Positions 6,972 to 13,126 of a stretch of DNA of 14,543 nucleotides are shown in pieces. How positions within the stretch are numbered: the stretch's first letter is position 1; every line of letters starts with the position of its first letter. Both the position numbers and the translations under genes were made by a program. The notes beneath the pieces are model-generated. The model made no database searches. It was given only the letters and a program-made list of their open reading frames with translations, and was not told where the DNA came from. Source of the DNA: an uncultured Clostridia bacterium (lineage in GTDB: Bacteria; Bacillota_A; Clostridia; Christensenellales; Aristaeellaceae); the NCBI GenBank assembly GCA_947165745.1, contig CAMVBO010000014.1, forward strand, positions 1-14,543, in the 5' to 3' direction.

Positions 6972-7082
6972 ACCCGTCAGTCGCCTGCGGCGACAGCTCC
7001 CCTTGAAAGGAGACGCAAGACTGCCGCGTCACTATTGCGGGCTGCCCGTTCCCTGTGATTTACTACAAAAGGGGCGTTGAGT
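6926..7082. repeat. Intergenic repeat element with hairpin and terminal inverted repeats
   Basis: Beyond the heptamer array, the spacer holds the hairpin GTCGCC-tgc-GGCGAC (6980-6994) and then CTCC...GGAG. Its outer edges form an approximate inverted repeat: AGGGAACAGG at the left and CCCGTTCCCTG near 7046-7056. I see no open reading frame or convincing promoter. It looks like a small non-autonomous dispersed repeat. Genome copy number cannot be seen from here. Confidence 0.5.
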
Positions 7083-7679
7083 ATGCGCATCATGGTCCTT
7101 GCCGACGTGGCGGACAAGGCGCTTTGGGACTACCTGGACCGGCGGCTGCTGGAGGGCATCGATCTGATCCTCTCCAGCGGCGACCTGCCTGCGGAATACC
7201 TGTCCTTTCTGACCTGTTTTACCCACGCGCCTATACTCTACGTCCACGGCAACCACGACAAGCGCTATGACAAGAAGCCCCCGGAGGGCTGCATCTGCGT
7301 GGACGACGACATCTTCGAGGTGGACGGCGTGCGGGTGCTGGGCCTGGGCGGCAGCATGCGCTATCGCCCGGACGAGCCTTACATGTACACCGAGAAGGAG
7401 ATGGCCCGCCGCGTGCGGAAGCTGTGGCGGAAGCTGCGCAGGCACAAGGGCTTTGACATCCTGCTGACCCACGCTCCGGCCCGGGGCCAGGGCGACATGG
7501 AGGACATTCCCCACCGGGGGTTTGAGACGTTCCTGACGCTGATGGACCGATGGCACCCGAAGTACCTGGTCTACGGCCATGTGCACCAGGAGTACGGCGC
7601 GACGAAGTTCGTGCGCGAGCGGCAGTACGGCGAAACCACGCTGGTGAACGCCTACAAGCGATACATCATTGAAATATGA
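7083..7679 (+). CDS. Calcineurin-like metallophosphoesterase
   Basis: This 198-residue protein has the metal-site blocks of the calcineurin-like phosphoesterase superfamily. They are an N-terminal beta strand ending in D8, GDL (33-35), GNHD (56-59), a lone His in LLTHAP (H130) and GHVH (165-168). The usual first motif D-x-H is D8-V-A10 here, so one canonical metal ligand is absent. Activity may still be possible, as some subfamilies vary at this site. The substrate is unknown; phosphodiesters or nucleotides are the general expectation. The ATG at 7083 lies 8 nt after AAAGGGG, better than a TTG at 7077. It is the first gene of a tight four-gene run ending at the terminator at 9792-9831. Confidence 0.85.
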   Translation: MRIMVLADVADKALWDYLDRRLLEGIDLILSSGDLPAEYLSFLTCFTHAPILYVHGNHDKRYDKKPPEGCICVDDDIFEVDGVRVLGLGGSMRYRPDEPYMYTEKEMARRVRKLWRKLRRHKGFDILLTHAPARGQGDMEDIPHRGFETFLTLMDRWHPKYLVYGHVHQEYGATKFVRERQYGETTLVNAYKRYIIEI

Positions 7680-7691
7680 CGGAGGCCGCCC

Positions 7692-8339
7692 ATGTCTTTA
7701 AAACCCTACAAGACCCTGCTGAAAGCGGCGAGCGACGAGTTCATCGTGAACAAGTCCCGCTTCATCGGCCACGGCTGCCCCTGCGAAACGGAGGAGGCGG
7801 CCCTGGCCTTTTTGGCGGACATGCGCGCGAAGTACAAGGACGCCACCCACAACTGCTATGCCTACATCATCGGCCCGAACATGGGCGTGATGCGCTACAG
7901 CGATGACGGCGAGCCGGGCGGCACGGCGGGCATGCCCATCATCGAGGTGATGAAGACCCGGGGCGTCACCAACTGCGCCGTGGTGGTCACGCGGTACTTT
8001 GGCGGCATCCTGCTGGGCGCGGGCGGGCTGGTGCGCGCCTATACCCAGGGGGCGGTGGCCGCGCTGAACGCCAGCGGCGTGGGCGTGATGCACCCCACCG
8101 CGCGGTATTTGATGGAGATCGGCTATCCGCTTTTGAACCGCATGGATTTCTTTTTGAAGGACGAGCCGGTGCTGGTGGAGGACAGGGCCTTCACCGACGT
8201 GATCACCTACACGTTTTGCGTGCGCTGCGCCGACGAGGCGGCCTTCCTCAAGCGGCTGACGAATATGTCCGAGGGCGTCGTGCAACCCCTGCGATACGAG
8301 GAGATCTACCTGGCCTGGCCGGAGGAGGACGCCCCGTGA
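7692..8339 (+). CDS. yigZ: YigZ/IMPACT family protein
   Basis: This 215-residue protein carries the UPF0029/IMPACT signature. It has KSRFIGH (21-27), HNCYAYIIG (53-61), RYSDDGEPGGTAGMPI (68-83), the strand VVVTRYFGGILLGAGGLVRAY (97-117) and a C-terminal alpha/beta domain with the DUF1949-type layout. Homologues are E. coli YigZ and B. subtilis YvyE. Eukaryotic IMPACT modulates translation stress signalling through GCN1. The bacterial role is poorly defined but is often linked to ribosome or translation biology. Shine-Dalgarno GGAGG lies 6 nt before the ATG. The gene follows the phosphoesterase by 12 bp and overlaps the next start (TGATG), so translation is coupled. Confidence 0.92.
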   Translation: MSLKPYKTLLKAASDEFIVNKSRFIGHGCPCETEEAALAFLADMRAKYKDATHNCYAYIIGPNMGVMRYSDDGEPGGTAGMPIIEVMKTRGVTNCAVVVTRYFGGILLGAGGLVRAYTQGAVAALNASGVGVMHPTARYLMEIGYPLLNRMDFFLKDEPVLVEDRAFTDVITYTFCVRCADEAAFLKRLTNMSEGVVQPLRYEEIYLAWPEEDAP

Positions 8340-9199
8340 TGACGCATCGCGTGCCGGAGGGCCTGCGGGAGACGCCGCTGGAGAAGTACCTGCGCCGGGC
8401 CTGGCCGCTTGTGCCCGGGCGGGTGCTCAGGGATGCCCTTAAAAAGAAGAACGCGCGGGTGAACGGCGTCCGGTCCGGCGGGGACGCCGTCGTGCGCGGC
8501 GGGGACGAGATCGCGCTCTACCTCGACGCCAAGTGGCTGGAACCCTGGCCGGAGGTCCTCTGGACGGACGAAAGGCTGATCGTCTCCGTGAAGCCCCAGG
8601 GCCTGCCCGTGGACGTGGACCAGGACGGCGTGGGCGCGGACACGCTGCTGACCCGCCTGCAAAGGCGCTTCCCCGGGGCGCGGCTGTGCCACCGGCTGGA
8701 TGCCGCAACGGGGGGCATCGTGCTGGCGGCGGCGGACGAGGACGTGTGGCGGCAGGCCTTCGAGGCCTTCCGGGACCACGGCGTGAAAAAGGAATATCAC
8801 GCGCTGGCGCTGCACCGCTTTGACCGGCCGGAAGGCACGCTGAGGGCCTTTCTCGTCAAGGACGCGCGCCGCGCCGAGGTGCGCGTCACCCACCGGGACG
8901 CCCCCGGCGCCAAGCCCATCGCCACGACGTATCGGGTGGGGGAGGAGGCCGCGCCGGGGCTGTGTCACGTGATGCTGGAGCCCGTCACCGGCCGCACCCA
9001 CCAGCTGCGCGCCCACATGGCCGACTTCGGCCACCCGCTGCTGGGCGACGATCACTACGGCGATCGTGCCGCCAACCGGCGCTTCGGCATGACGAAGCTC
9101 TGCCTCTGGCACGAAAAGCTGACCATTCCGGAAGGCAGCCCGCTGGCCGCCTATCGGGGCATGACCTTCGAGGCCCCCGCGCCGGAATGGATCAAATGA
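8339..9199 (+). CDS. RluA-family pseudouridine synthase
   Basis: This 286-residue enzyme converts specific uridines of rRNA or tRNA to pseudouridine. A short S4-like N-terminal region is visible (LRDALKKKNARVNG, then GDEIALYL). The catalytic motif CHRLDAATGG (117-126) has the catalytic Asp121; the usual HRLDxxTSG has Gly in place of Ser here. The C-terminal RluA motif is GRTHQLRAHM (218-227), followed by HPLLGDDHYGD. The ATG at 8339 overlaps the previous stop and gives the expected length. An upstream in-frame ATG at 8216 would add out-of-family residues inside yigZ. The target position (RluA, RluC or RluD type) cannot be assigned. Confidence 0.9.
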   Translation: MTHRVPEGLRETPLEKYLRRAWPLVPGRVLRDALKKKNARVNGVRSGGDAVVRGGDEIALYLDAKWLEPWPEVLWTDERLIVSVKPQGLPVDVDQDGVGADTLLTRLQRRFPGARLCHRLDAATGGIVLAAADEDVWRQAFEAFRDHGVKKEYHALALHRFDRPEGTLRAFLVKDARRAEVRVTHRDAPGAKPIATTYRVGEEAAPGLCHVMLEPVTGRTHQLRAHMADFGHPLLGDDHYGDRAANRRFGMTKLCLWHEKLTIPEGSPLAAYRGMTFEAPAPEWIK

Positions 9200-9246
9200 G
9201 GCGGGCGCTGTCAACGCCTGATTTCGCACGCACCAAGGAGGTTCCC

Positions 9247-9765
9247 ATGCTCCACATCGTACTGGTCAACCCAGTAATTCCGCAAAACACCGGCAATATC
9301 GCCCGCACCTGCGCGGCGACAGGGGCGAAGCTGCACCTGATCGAGCCGCTGGGCTTTGAGCTGAGCGACAAGTATCTGAAGCGCGCCGGGCTGGACTATT
9401 GGCACCTGATGACCTATGAGGTGCATCCCGGCTGGGAGGCCTTCCGCGCGGCCTATCCGGACGCCGCGCTGCACTACGCCACCACCAAGGCGCCCAGGGA
9501 CTACTGCGCCGCCGCCTATGGCCCGGACGACTTCCTGGTGTTCGGCCGGGAGACCAAGGGCCTGGACGAAGAACTGCTGGCCGCCAACTACGACCGTTGC
9601 GTGCGCATCCCCATGCGGCCGGACGCCCGTTCGCTGAACCTGTCCAACTCGGTGGCCATCGTGCTCTACGAGGCGCTGCGCCAGCAGGGCTTCCCCGGCC
9701 TGTCCGGGGAGGGACACCTGCACCATACCGAGCTGCCGGGCGGCGAGTGGAAGGACTACGTTTGA
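9247..9765 (+). CDS. trmL: tRNA (cytidine34/uridine34-2'-O)-methyltransferase, TrmL type
   Basis: This 172-residue protein is a minimal SPOUT methyltransferase with a trefoil-knot fold. TrmL uses S-adenosylmethionine to methylate the ribose of the wobble nucleotide in tRNA-Leu isoacceptors. Hallmarks are NPVIPQNTGNIARTC (8-22), LVFGRETKGLDEEL (97-110) and IPMRPDARSLNLSNSVAIVL (121-140), the last forming the knot and SAM pocket. B. subtilis CspR is the comparable protein. The start follows an excellent AAGGAGG 5 nt upstream. It is the last gene of the operon, followed at once by a terminator. With the preceding RluA protein it gives this operon an RNA-modification theme. Confidence 0.93.
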   Translation: MLHIVLVNPVIPQNTGNIARTCAATGAKLHLIEPLGFELSDKYLKRAGLDYWHLMTYEVHPGWEAFRAAYPDAALHYATTKAPRDYCAAAYGPDDFLVFGRETKGLDEELLAANYDRCVRIPMRPDARSLNLSNSVAIVLYEALRQQGFPGLSGEGHLHHTELPGGEWKDYV

Positions 9766-9791
9766 TACGCCTTGTGCAAAACTCACAAAAA

Positions 9792-9831
9792 TCCCCGCAA
9801 CAACCCCCCTGGGGGCTTGCGGGGACTTTTT
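9792..9831 (+). terminator. Intrinsic terminator after trmL
   Basis: TCCCCGCAA (9792-9800) pairs with TTGCGGGGA (9817-9825). An inner CCCCC/GGGGG extends the stem, and CTTTTT follows. It closes the operon that ends with trmL. Confidence 0.95.
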
Positions 9832-9845
9832 GTGCTTTCTATAAT
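9817..9845 (+). promoter_or_regulatory. Promoter of the cbiM gene
   Basis: TTGCGG (9817-9822), a 17-bp spacer and TATAAT (9840-9845). The -35 is part of the 3' arm of the preceding terminator. The leader to the cbiM ATG is under 35 nt, too short for a cobalamin or NiCo riboswitch. Confidence 0.7.
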
Positions 9846-9879
9846 CATAGCATCACACTACTACAGAGGAGGTTTTCCC

Positions 9880-10929
9880 ATGCATATGGCGGACGCGCTG
9901 CTGTCTCCGGCGGTGGCGGCGACGATGTACATCGCTTCCGGCGTGGCGGCGGGCATTTCCATCGCTCAACTGAAGAAGGACGACAATCCTCAAAAACTGC
10001 CCACCATGGCGGTGACGGCGGCGCTGGTGTTCGCGGGCCAGATGATCAACTACACCATCCCCGGCACCGGCTCCTCCGGCCACATGTGCGGCGGCATGCT
10101 GCTTTCAGCGCTGCTGGGCCCGCACGCGGGCTTTCTGTCGATGATCGTGATCCTGGCGATCCAGTGCCTGTTCTTCGCCGACGGCGGGCTGATGGCCCTG
10201 GGGGCGAACATATGGAACATGGCGTTCTACGGCTGTTTCGTGGGTTATTACCTGATCTGGAAGCCCATCGTTTCCGCAGACAATGGCGACAAGGCGCGCC
10301 AGCGGCTGCGTATCATCATTGCCAGCGTCGTGGGCTGCGTAGTGACGCTCCAGCTGGGAGCCTTCTCCGTGGTGCTGGAGACCAGCCTGTCCGGCATCAC
10401 CGAGCTGCCCTTCGGCGCGTTCGTGGCGCTGATGCAGCCCATCCACCTGGCCATCAGCCTCGTCGAGGGCCTGGTGACGGCGGCGGTTCTGGTGTTCGTG
10501 TACGAATCCCGGCCGGAGCTGCTGCGGGACGTGGACGCGAAGGCGGCGGGCGGCGCGAAGCGCTCGCTGAAGTCCGTGGTGATCGTGCTGGCCGTGGTGG
10601 CGGCGCTGGTGGGCGGCGGGCTATCGCTGCTGGCCTCCTCCAACCCGGACGGCCTGGAGTGGGCGCTGTTCGGCAACGCCGAGGCGGGCTACAGCGAGAA
10701 CATGGGCCTGGACGAGGAGCATTTCGGCGTCAAGAGCGCGCTGGCCGACGCCGCCGGCAGCGTACAGGAGGCCACCTCCTTCCTGCCGGACTACGGCTTC
10801 GCGGGCAGCGACAGCCGCGCGGGCACCACGGTGTCCGGCCTGGTGGGCTCCGCCATGGTGGCGGGCGTGGCCGTGCTGATCTGCCTCGCGGGCGGCTTTT
10901 TCCGCAAGCGAAAGGCGAGCGCGAAGTAG
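9880..10929 (+). CDS. cbiM: ECF-type cobalt/nickel transporter, substrate component CbiM/NikM with C-terminal PDGLE segment
   Basis: This 349-residue membrane protein is the metal-binding component of an energy-coupling-factor transporter. The N-terminus MHMADALLSP and H68 in GSSGHMCGGML match the family, where the N-terminal amine, His2 and a His near 67 coordinate Ni or Co. Hydrophobic helices run through roughly residues 12-30, 42-60, 72-102, 108-130, 145-166 and 178-208. After a charged linker, another helix (231-252) precedes SNPDGLEWAL (254-263), the PDGLE motif of CbiN/NikN-like segments. A last helix (318-341) ends in a basic tail. This is therefore a fused M-N type subunit. Shine-Dalgarno GAGGAGG precedes the ATG, and the conserved MH start supports it. 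Cobalt and nickel cannot be told apart by eye. Confidence 0.9.
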   Translation: MHMADALLSPAVAATMYIASGVAAGISIAQLKKDDNPQKLPTMAVTAALVFAGQMINYTIPGTGSSGHMCGGMLLSALLGPHAGFLSMIVILAIQCLFFADGGLMALGANIWNMAFYGCFVGYYLIWKPIVSADNGDKARQRLRIIIASVVGCVVTLQLGAFSVVLETSLSGITELPFGAFVALMQPIHLAISLVEGLVTAAVLVFVYESRPELLRDVDAKAAGGAKRSLKSVVIVLAVVAALVGGGLSLLASSNPDGLEWALFGNAEAGYSENMGLDEEHFGVKSALADAAGSVQEATSFLPDYGFAGSDSRAGTTVSGLVGSAMVAGVAVLICLAGGFFRKRKASAK

Positions 10930-11180
10930 CAGCTTCGGCGGGAACGATGAAGCTATGGTGTGGAGTTATAGATGGCGAAGGGGCCGGATTGCCACGGCCT
11001 GCGGCCTCGCAATGACGTGGCCATGAACCGGGTTTGTCACTCTATAGGAATGATGCATGGGATCAGCACGTCGTCATTGCGAGGAGCGAAGCGACGTGGC
11101 AATCCGGCTCTCCCAGATCAAAACAGCGCTGTCGTGATTTGCGCTACAACGTCACACTCTCTCTTATTACCGACAATGAT
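10930..11180. other. cbiM-cbiQ spacer carrying REP-like DNA
   Basis: This 251-bp gap interrupts an otherwise compact transporter operon. Its middle is an inverted pair of REP-like palindromes (10984-11107). The remainder has no gene I can support and no terminator with a U-tract. No purine-rich ribosome-binding site is visible ahead of cbiQ. Confidence 0.7.
10984..11107. repeat. Inverted pair of REP-like palindromes
   Basis: The left arm (10984-11017) starts CCGGATTGCCACG and ends CTCGCAATGACG. The right arm (11072-11107) starts CGTCATTGCGAGG and ends CGTGGCAATCCGG. Each is the near-exact reverse complement of the other at its outer and inner parts, with different central hairpins (GGCC-tgc-GGCC and GCGAAGC). 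Each arm is also self-complementary (ATTGC...GCAAT). The layout resembles a BIME. The GCGAGGAGCGAAGCGACG core is a sequence I know as a widespread dispersed palindrome in bacteria. Confidence 0.85.
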
Positions 11181-11981
11181 ATGAGCAAAATGGATTCCGC
11201 ACTGCGGGAGCTGACGGAGATGGACGATCTCGCCGGCGGCGAATCGCCCATCCACCGCCGAAGCCCGCTGGCAAAGCTGCTGGTGACAATTGCATACATC
11301 GCCGCCGTGGTGTCCTTCGACAAGTACGCGCTGAGCGGCGTGGTGGTACTGGCGCTGTGGCCGGCGCTGCTGTTCCAGCTGTCGGGCGTGCCGGTGCCCA
11401 CCTGTCTGCGCAAGCTGCGCTTCGCGCTGCCGCTGGTGATGGCGGTGGGCCTGTTCAACCCGATCTTTGACCGCGTCCCCCGGCTGATGGTCGGGGGTTT
11501 TGCCGTGTCCGGCGGCGTGATATCCATGCTGACGCTGATGGTGAAGGGCGCACTGTGCCTGTCGGCGTCTTTTTTGCTGATGGCCACCACAGGCATTGAC
11601 CGCCTCTGCGCGGCGCTGCGGAAAATCCATGTGCCGGGCACGATGGTGACGCTTTTGCTGTTGACCTATCGCTATGTGGGCGTGATGACCGGCGAACTGG
11701 CGGCCATGACCGACGCCTATCACCTGCGCGCGCCGGGGCAGAAGGGCATCCACGTCTCCGCCTGGGGCTCGTTCCTGGGCCAGCTGCTGCTTCGGAGCAT
11801 GGACCGGGCCGAGGAGCTCTACGCCGGGATGCGGCTGCGGGGCTTTCGAGGGGAGTTTTACTACGCGGACGCGGGGCCGTTCACCGTCCTGGACGGGCTG
11901 TTTGTGCTGATTTGCTGCGGCGCGTTTGCGCTGTGCCGGCTGGTGGACGTGGCCGCGCTGCTGGGAGAGCTGGCTGTATGA
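11181..11981 (+). CDS. cbiQ: ECF transporter transmembrane component CbiQ
   Basis: This 266-residue membrane protein is the T component that couples the ATPase to CbiM. It has a short cytosolic N-terminus ending SPLAKLL and hydrophobic helices around 32-46, 50-67, 81-97, 106-136, 153-172 and 234-256. The cytosolic coupling helices carry the RxRG pattern in MDRAEELYAGMRLRGF (207-222), typical of the CbiQ family. The ATG at 11181 is chosen because family similarity begins soon after it. The reading frame stays open upstream through the REP-like repeat, but that part has no family resemblance. An alternative ATG lies at 11190. No Shine-Dalgarno is visible for either, which is unusual in this window. 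Its stop overlaps the cbiO start by 4 bp. Confidence 0.88.
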   Translation: MSKMDSALRELTEMDDLAGGESPIHRRSPLAKLLVTIAYIAAVVSFDKYALSGVVVLALWPALLFQLSGVPVPTCLRKLRFALPLVMAVGLFNPIFDRVPRLMVGGFAVSGGVISMLTLMVKGALCLSASFLLMATTGIDRLCAALRKIHVPGTMVTLLLLTYRYVGVMTGELAAMTDAYHLRAPGQKGIHVSAWGSFLGQLLLRSMDRAEELYAGMRLRGFRGEFYYADAGPFTVLDGLFVLICCGAFALCRLVDVAALLGELAV

Positions 11982-12700
11982 TTGATGTGAAGGGGATTTC
12001 CTTCGCCTATGAGCCGGAGCGGTATGCGCTGCGGGACGTGAGCTTTCACATCGCCCCGGGGGAGGCCGTCGGGCTGATCGGCGCCAACGGCGCGGGCAAG
12101 TCCACGTTGATGAAGGCGCTGCTGGGTCTGATTCTTCCCGAGGGGGAGATCGCCGTGGACGGCGTGCGGGTGGAGAAGCGGACGCTGGCCCAGGTGCGGC
12201 AAAAGCTGGGCTATGTGCTGCAAAACTCCGACAACCAGATGTTCATGCCCACCGTGTACGAGGACATGCTGTTCGGGCCGATGAACTACGGCCTGACCCG
12301 GGAGGCGGCCGAGGCGAAGGCGGACGTGGCGCTGGAAAAGCTGGGCATCGCCGCTCTGAAGCACCGGCACAACCACCGGCTCTCCGGCGGGGAAAAGCGC
12401 ATGGCCGCCATCGCCACGATCCTGGCCATGGAGCCCCAGGCCGTGCTGATGGACGAACCCACCTCCGCCCTGGACCCCTTCAACCGGCGGCGGGTCATCG
12501 ACATCATCCGGGGCATGCACCAGACCCGGCTGATCGCCTCCCACGACCTGGACATGATTCTGGACACCTGCGAGAGGGTGCTGCTGCTCTCCGGCGGACG
12601 GCTCGTGGCGGACGGCCCCGCCAGGGAAATCCTGACGGACAAGGCGCTTTTGGAGGCGAACCGGCTGGAGCTGCCGTTGAGTTTAGGGAGTAGGGAGTAG
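11978..12700 (+). CDS. cbiO: ECF transporter ATP-binding protein CbiO
   Basis: This 240-residue ABC ATPase powers the metal transporter. Motifs in order are Walker A GANGAGKST (35-43), the Q-loop LQNSDNQMF (81-89) characteristic of ECF ATPases, signature LSGGEKRMA (135-143), Walker B VLMDEPTSALD (156-166) and H-loop ASHD with His189. The start overlaps the cbiQ stop (ATGA). The last five residues (LGSRE) and the TAG stop are encoded by a TAGGGAG heptamer repeat abutting the gene, so the original C-terminus may have been slightly different. A single ATPase with CbiM and CbiQ fits a group I (dedicated) ECF transporter with a CbiO dimer. Confidence 0.95.
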   Translation: MIDVKGISFAYEPERYALRDVSFHIAPGEAVGLIGANGAGKSTLMKALLGLILPEGEIAVDGVRVEKRTLAQVRQKLGYVLQNSDNQMFMPTVYEDMLFGPMNYGLTREAAEAKADVALEKLGIAALKHRHNHRLSGGEKRMAAIATILAMEPQAVLMDEPTSALDPFNRRRVIDIIRGMHQTRLIASHDLDMILDTCERVLLLSGGRLVADGPAREILTDKALLEANRLELPLSLGSRE

Positions 12701-12717
12701 GGAATAGGGAGCAGGAT
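12682..12717. repeat. TAGGGAG heptamer array at the cbiO 3' end
   Basis: TTTAGGGAG is followed by about four TAGGGA(G/A) units ending in CAGG. It begins with the same TTTAGGGA as the array at 6921 and provides the final codons and stop of cbiO. Confidence 0.9.
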
Positions 12718-12799
12718 GGCTGAATCTCTACGCAAAATGCAATAATCCATGCAATATCAAAGAATCACTGCAAGCAAAAAATCACGTCAGCAAACCTTT

Positions 12800-12825
12800 G
12801 CCTCCCATAAGCGGGAGGCGTTTTT
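12800..12825 (+). terminator. Intrinsic terminator after cbiO
   Basis: GCCTCCC (12800-12806) and GGGAGGC (12813-12819) form a 7-bp stem with a 6-nt loop, followed by GTTTTTG. It insulates rpoB from the transporter transcript. Confidence 0.9.
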
Positions 12826-12866
12826 GTCCTCAAATCCTGTTAAATTTTCAGGTAATCGGAGAAAAC

Positions 12867-12891
12867 CCCGGTTTTCCGGCCGAAAACCGGG
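12867..12891. promoter_or_regulatory. Perfect inverted repeat upstream of the rpoB promoter
   Basis: CCCGGTTTTC and GAAAACCGGG form a 10-bp perfect inverted repeat around CGGCC, ending 11 bp before the -35. No plus-strand U-tract follows, so it is not an ordinary plus-strand terminator. It could be an operator, or a minus-strand terminator, since the minus strand continues GGTTTTCTCC. Confidence 0.55.
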
Positions 12892-12902
12892 TGCGCCTGC
12901 GC

Positions 12903-12931
12903 TTGACAAACAAAAATGATTATGATATAGT
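12903..12931 (+). promoter_or_regulatory. rpoB: Strong sigma-A promoter of rpoB
   Basis: TTGACA (12903-12908), a 17-bp spacer and TATAGT (12926-12931), with an extended -10 TGA. Transcription should start near 12938 and leave a leader of about 190 nt. Confidence 0.9.
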
Positions 12932-12952
12932 CTTATATTGCGTTAGTATGGA

Positions 12953-13089
12953 CGGAAAGCCGCTTCCGCAGCCAAAACGCCGAATACGAGGGCGTTTTCA
13001 GGAAGATCGAAATTGGAATGTGCGCTGAAAATTCACATTCAAATCGAGATTTAACTCAGAATTAGCAATCGGCTTTGGCGGGAAAACGC
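12953..13089 (+). promoter_or_regulatory. Structured rpoB leader with alternative pairings
   Basis: Local hairpins are CGGAA/TTCCG (12953-12968) and AAAACGCC/GGCGTTTT (12974-12998). Alternative long-range pairings are CCAAA-ac-GCCGA (12972-12983) with TCGGCTTTGG (13069-13078), and GCGTTTTC (12992-12999) with GAAAACGC (13082-13089). The first long-range stem excludes the second local hairpin. A regulatory role is inferred only. Confidence 0.35.
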
Positions 13090-13126
13090 TGCGCGTATGA
13101 GAACGAAGATAGGGGTGATTTAGGGA

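Larger units (their letters stand above)
12701..13126 (+). other. Intergenic region before rpoB
   Basis: This 426-bp non-coding stretch holds, in order, the tail of the heptamer array, about 80 bp of AT-richer sequence with nothing recognisable, an intrinsic terminator (12800-12825), a perfect 10-bp inverted repeat (12867-12891), a near-consensus promoter (12903-12931) and a leader of about 190 nt with several possible stems. No ribosomal protein gene (rplJ, rplL) is present. Confidence 0.8.

Noticed and set aside
9832..9879. Cobalamin or NiCo riboswitch, or NikR operator, ahead of cbiM
   Set aside because: Only 48 bp lie between terminator and start codon, too short for either riboswitch, and I found no GTATGA-type NikR half-sites.
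11034..11180. N-terminal extension of CbiQ through the REP-like repeat
   Set aside because: The frame is open by chance. The extra 49 residues are repeat-encoded, have no Shine-Dalgarno, and precede the point where CbiQ similarity begins.
12798..13028. Possible 76-codon gene before rpoB
   Set aside because: It overlaps the cbiO terminator and the rpoB promoter, has no Shine-Dalgarno, and its product resembles no family.
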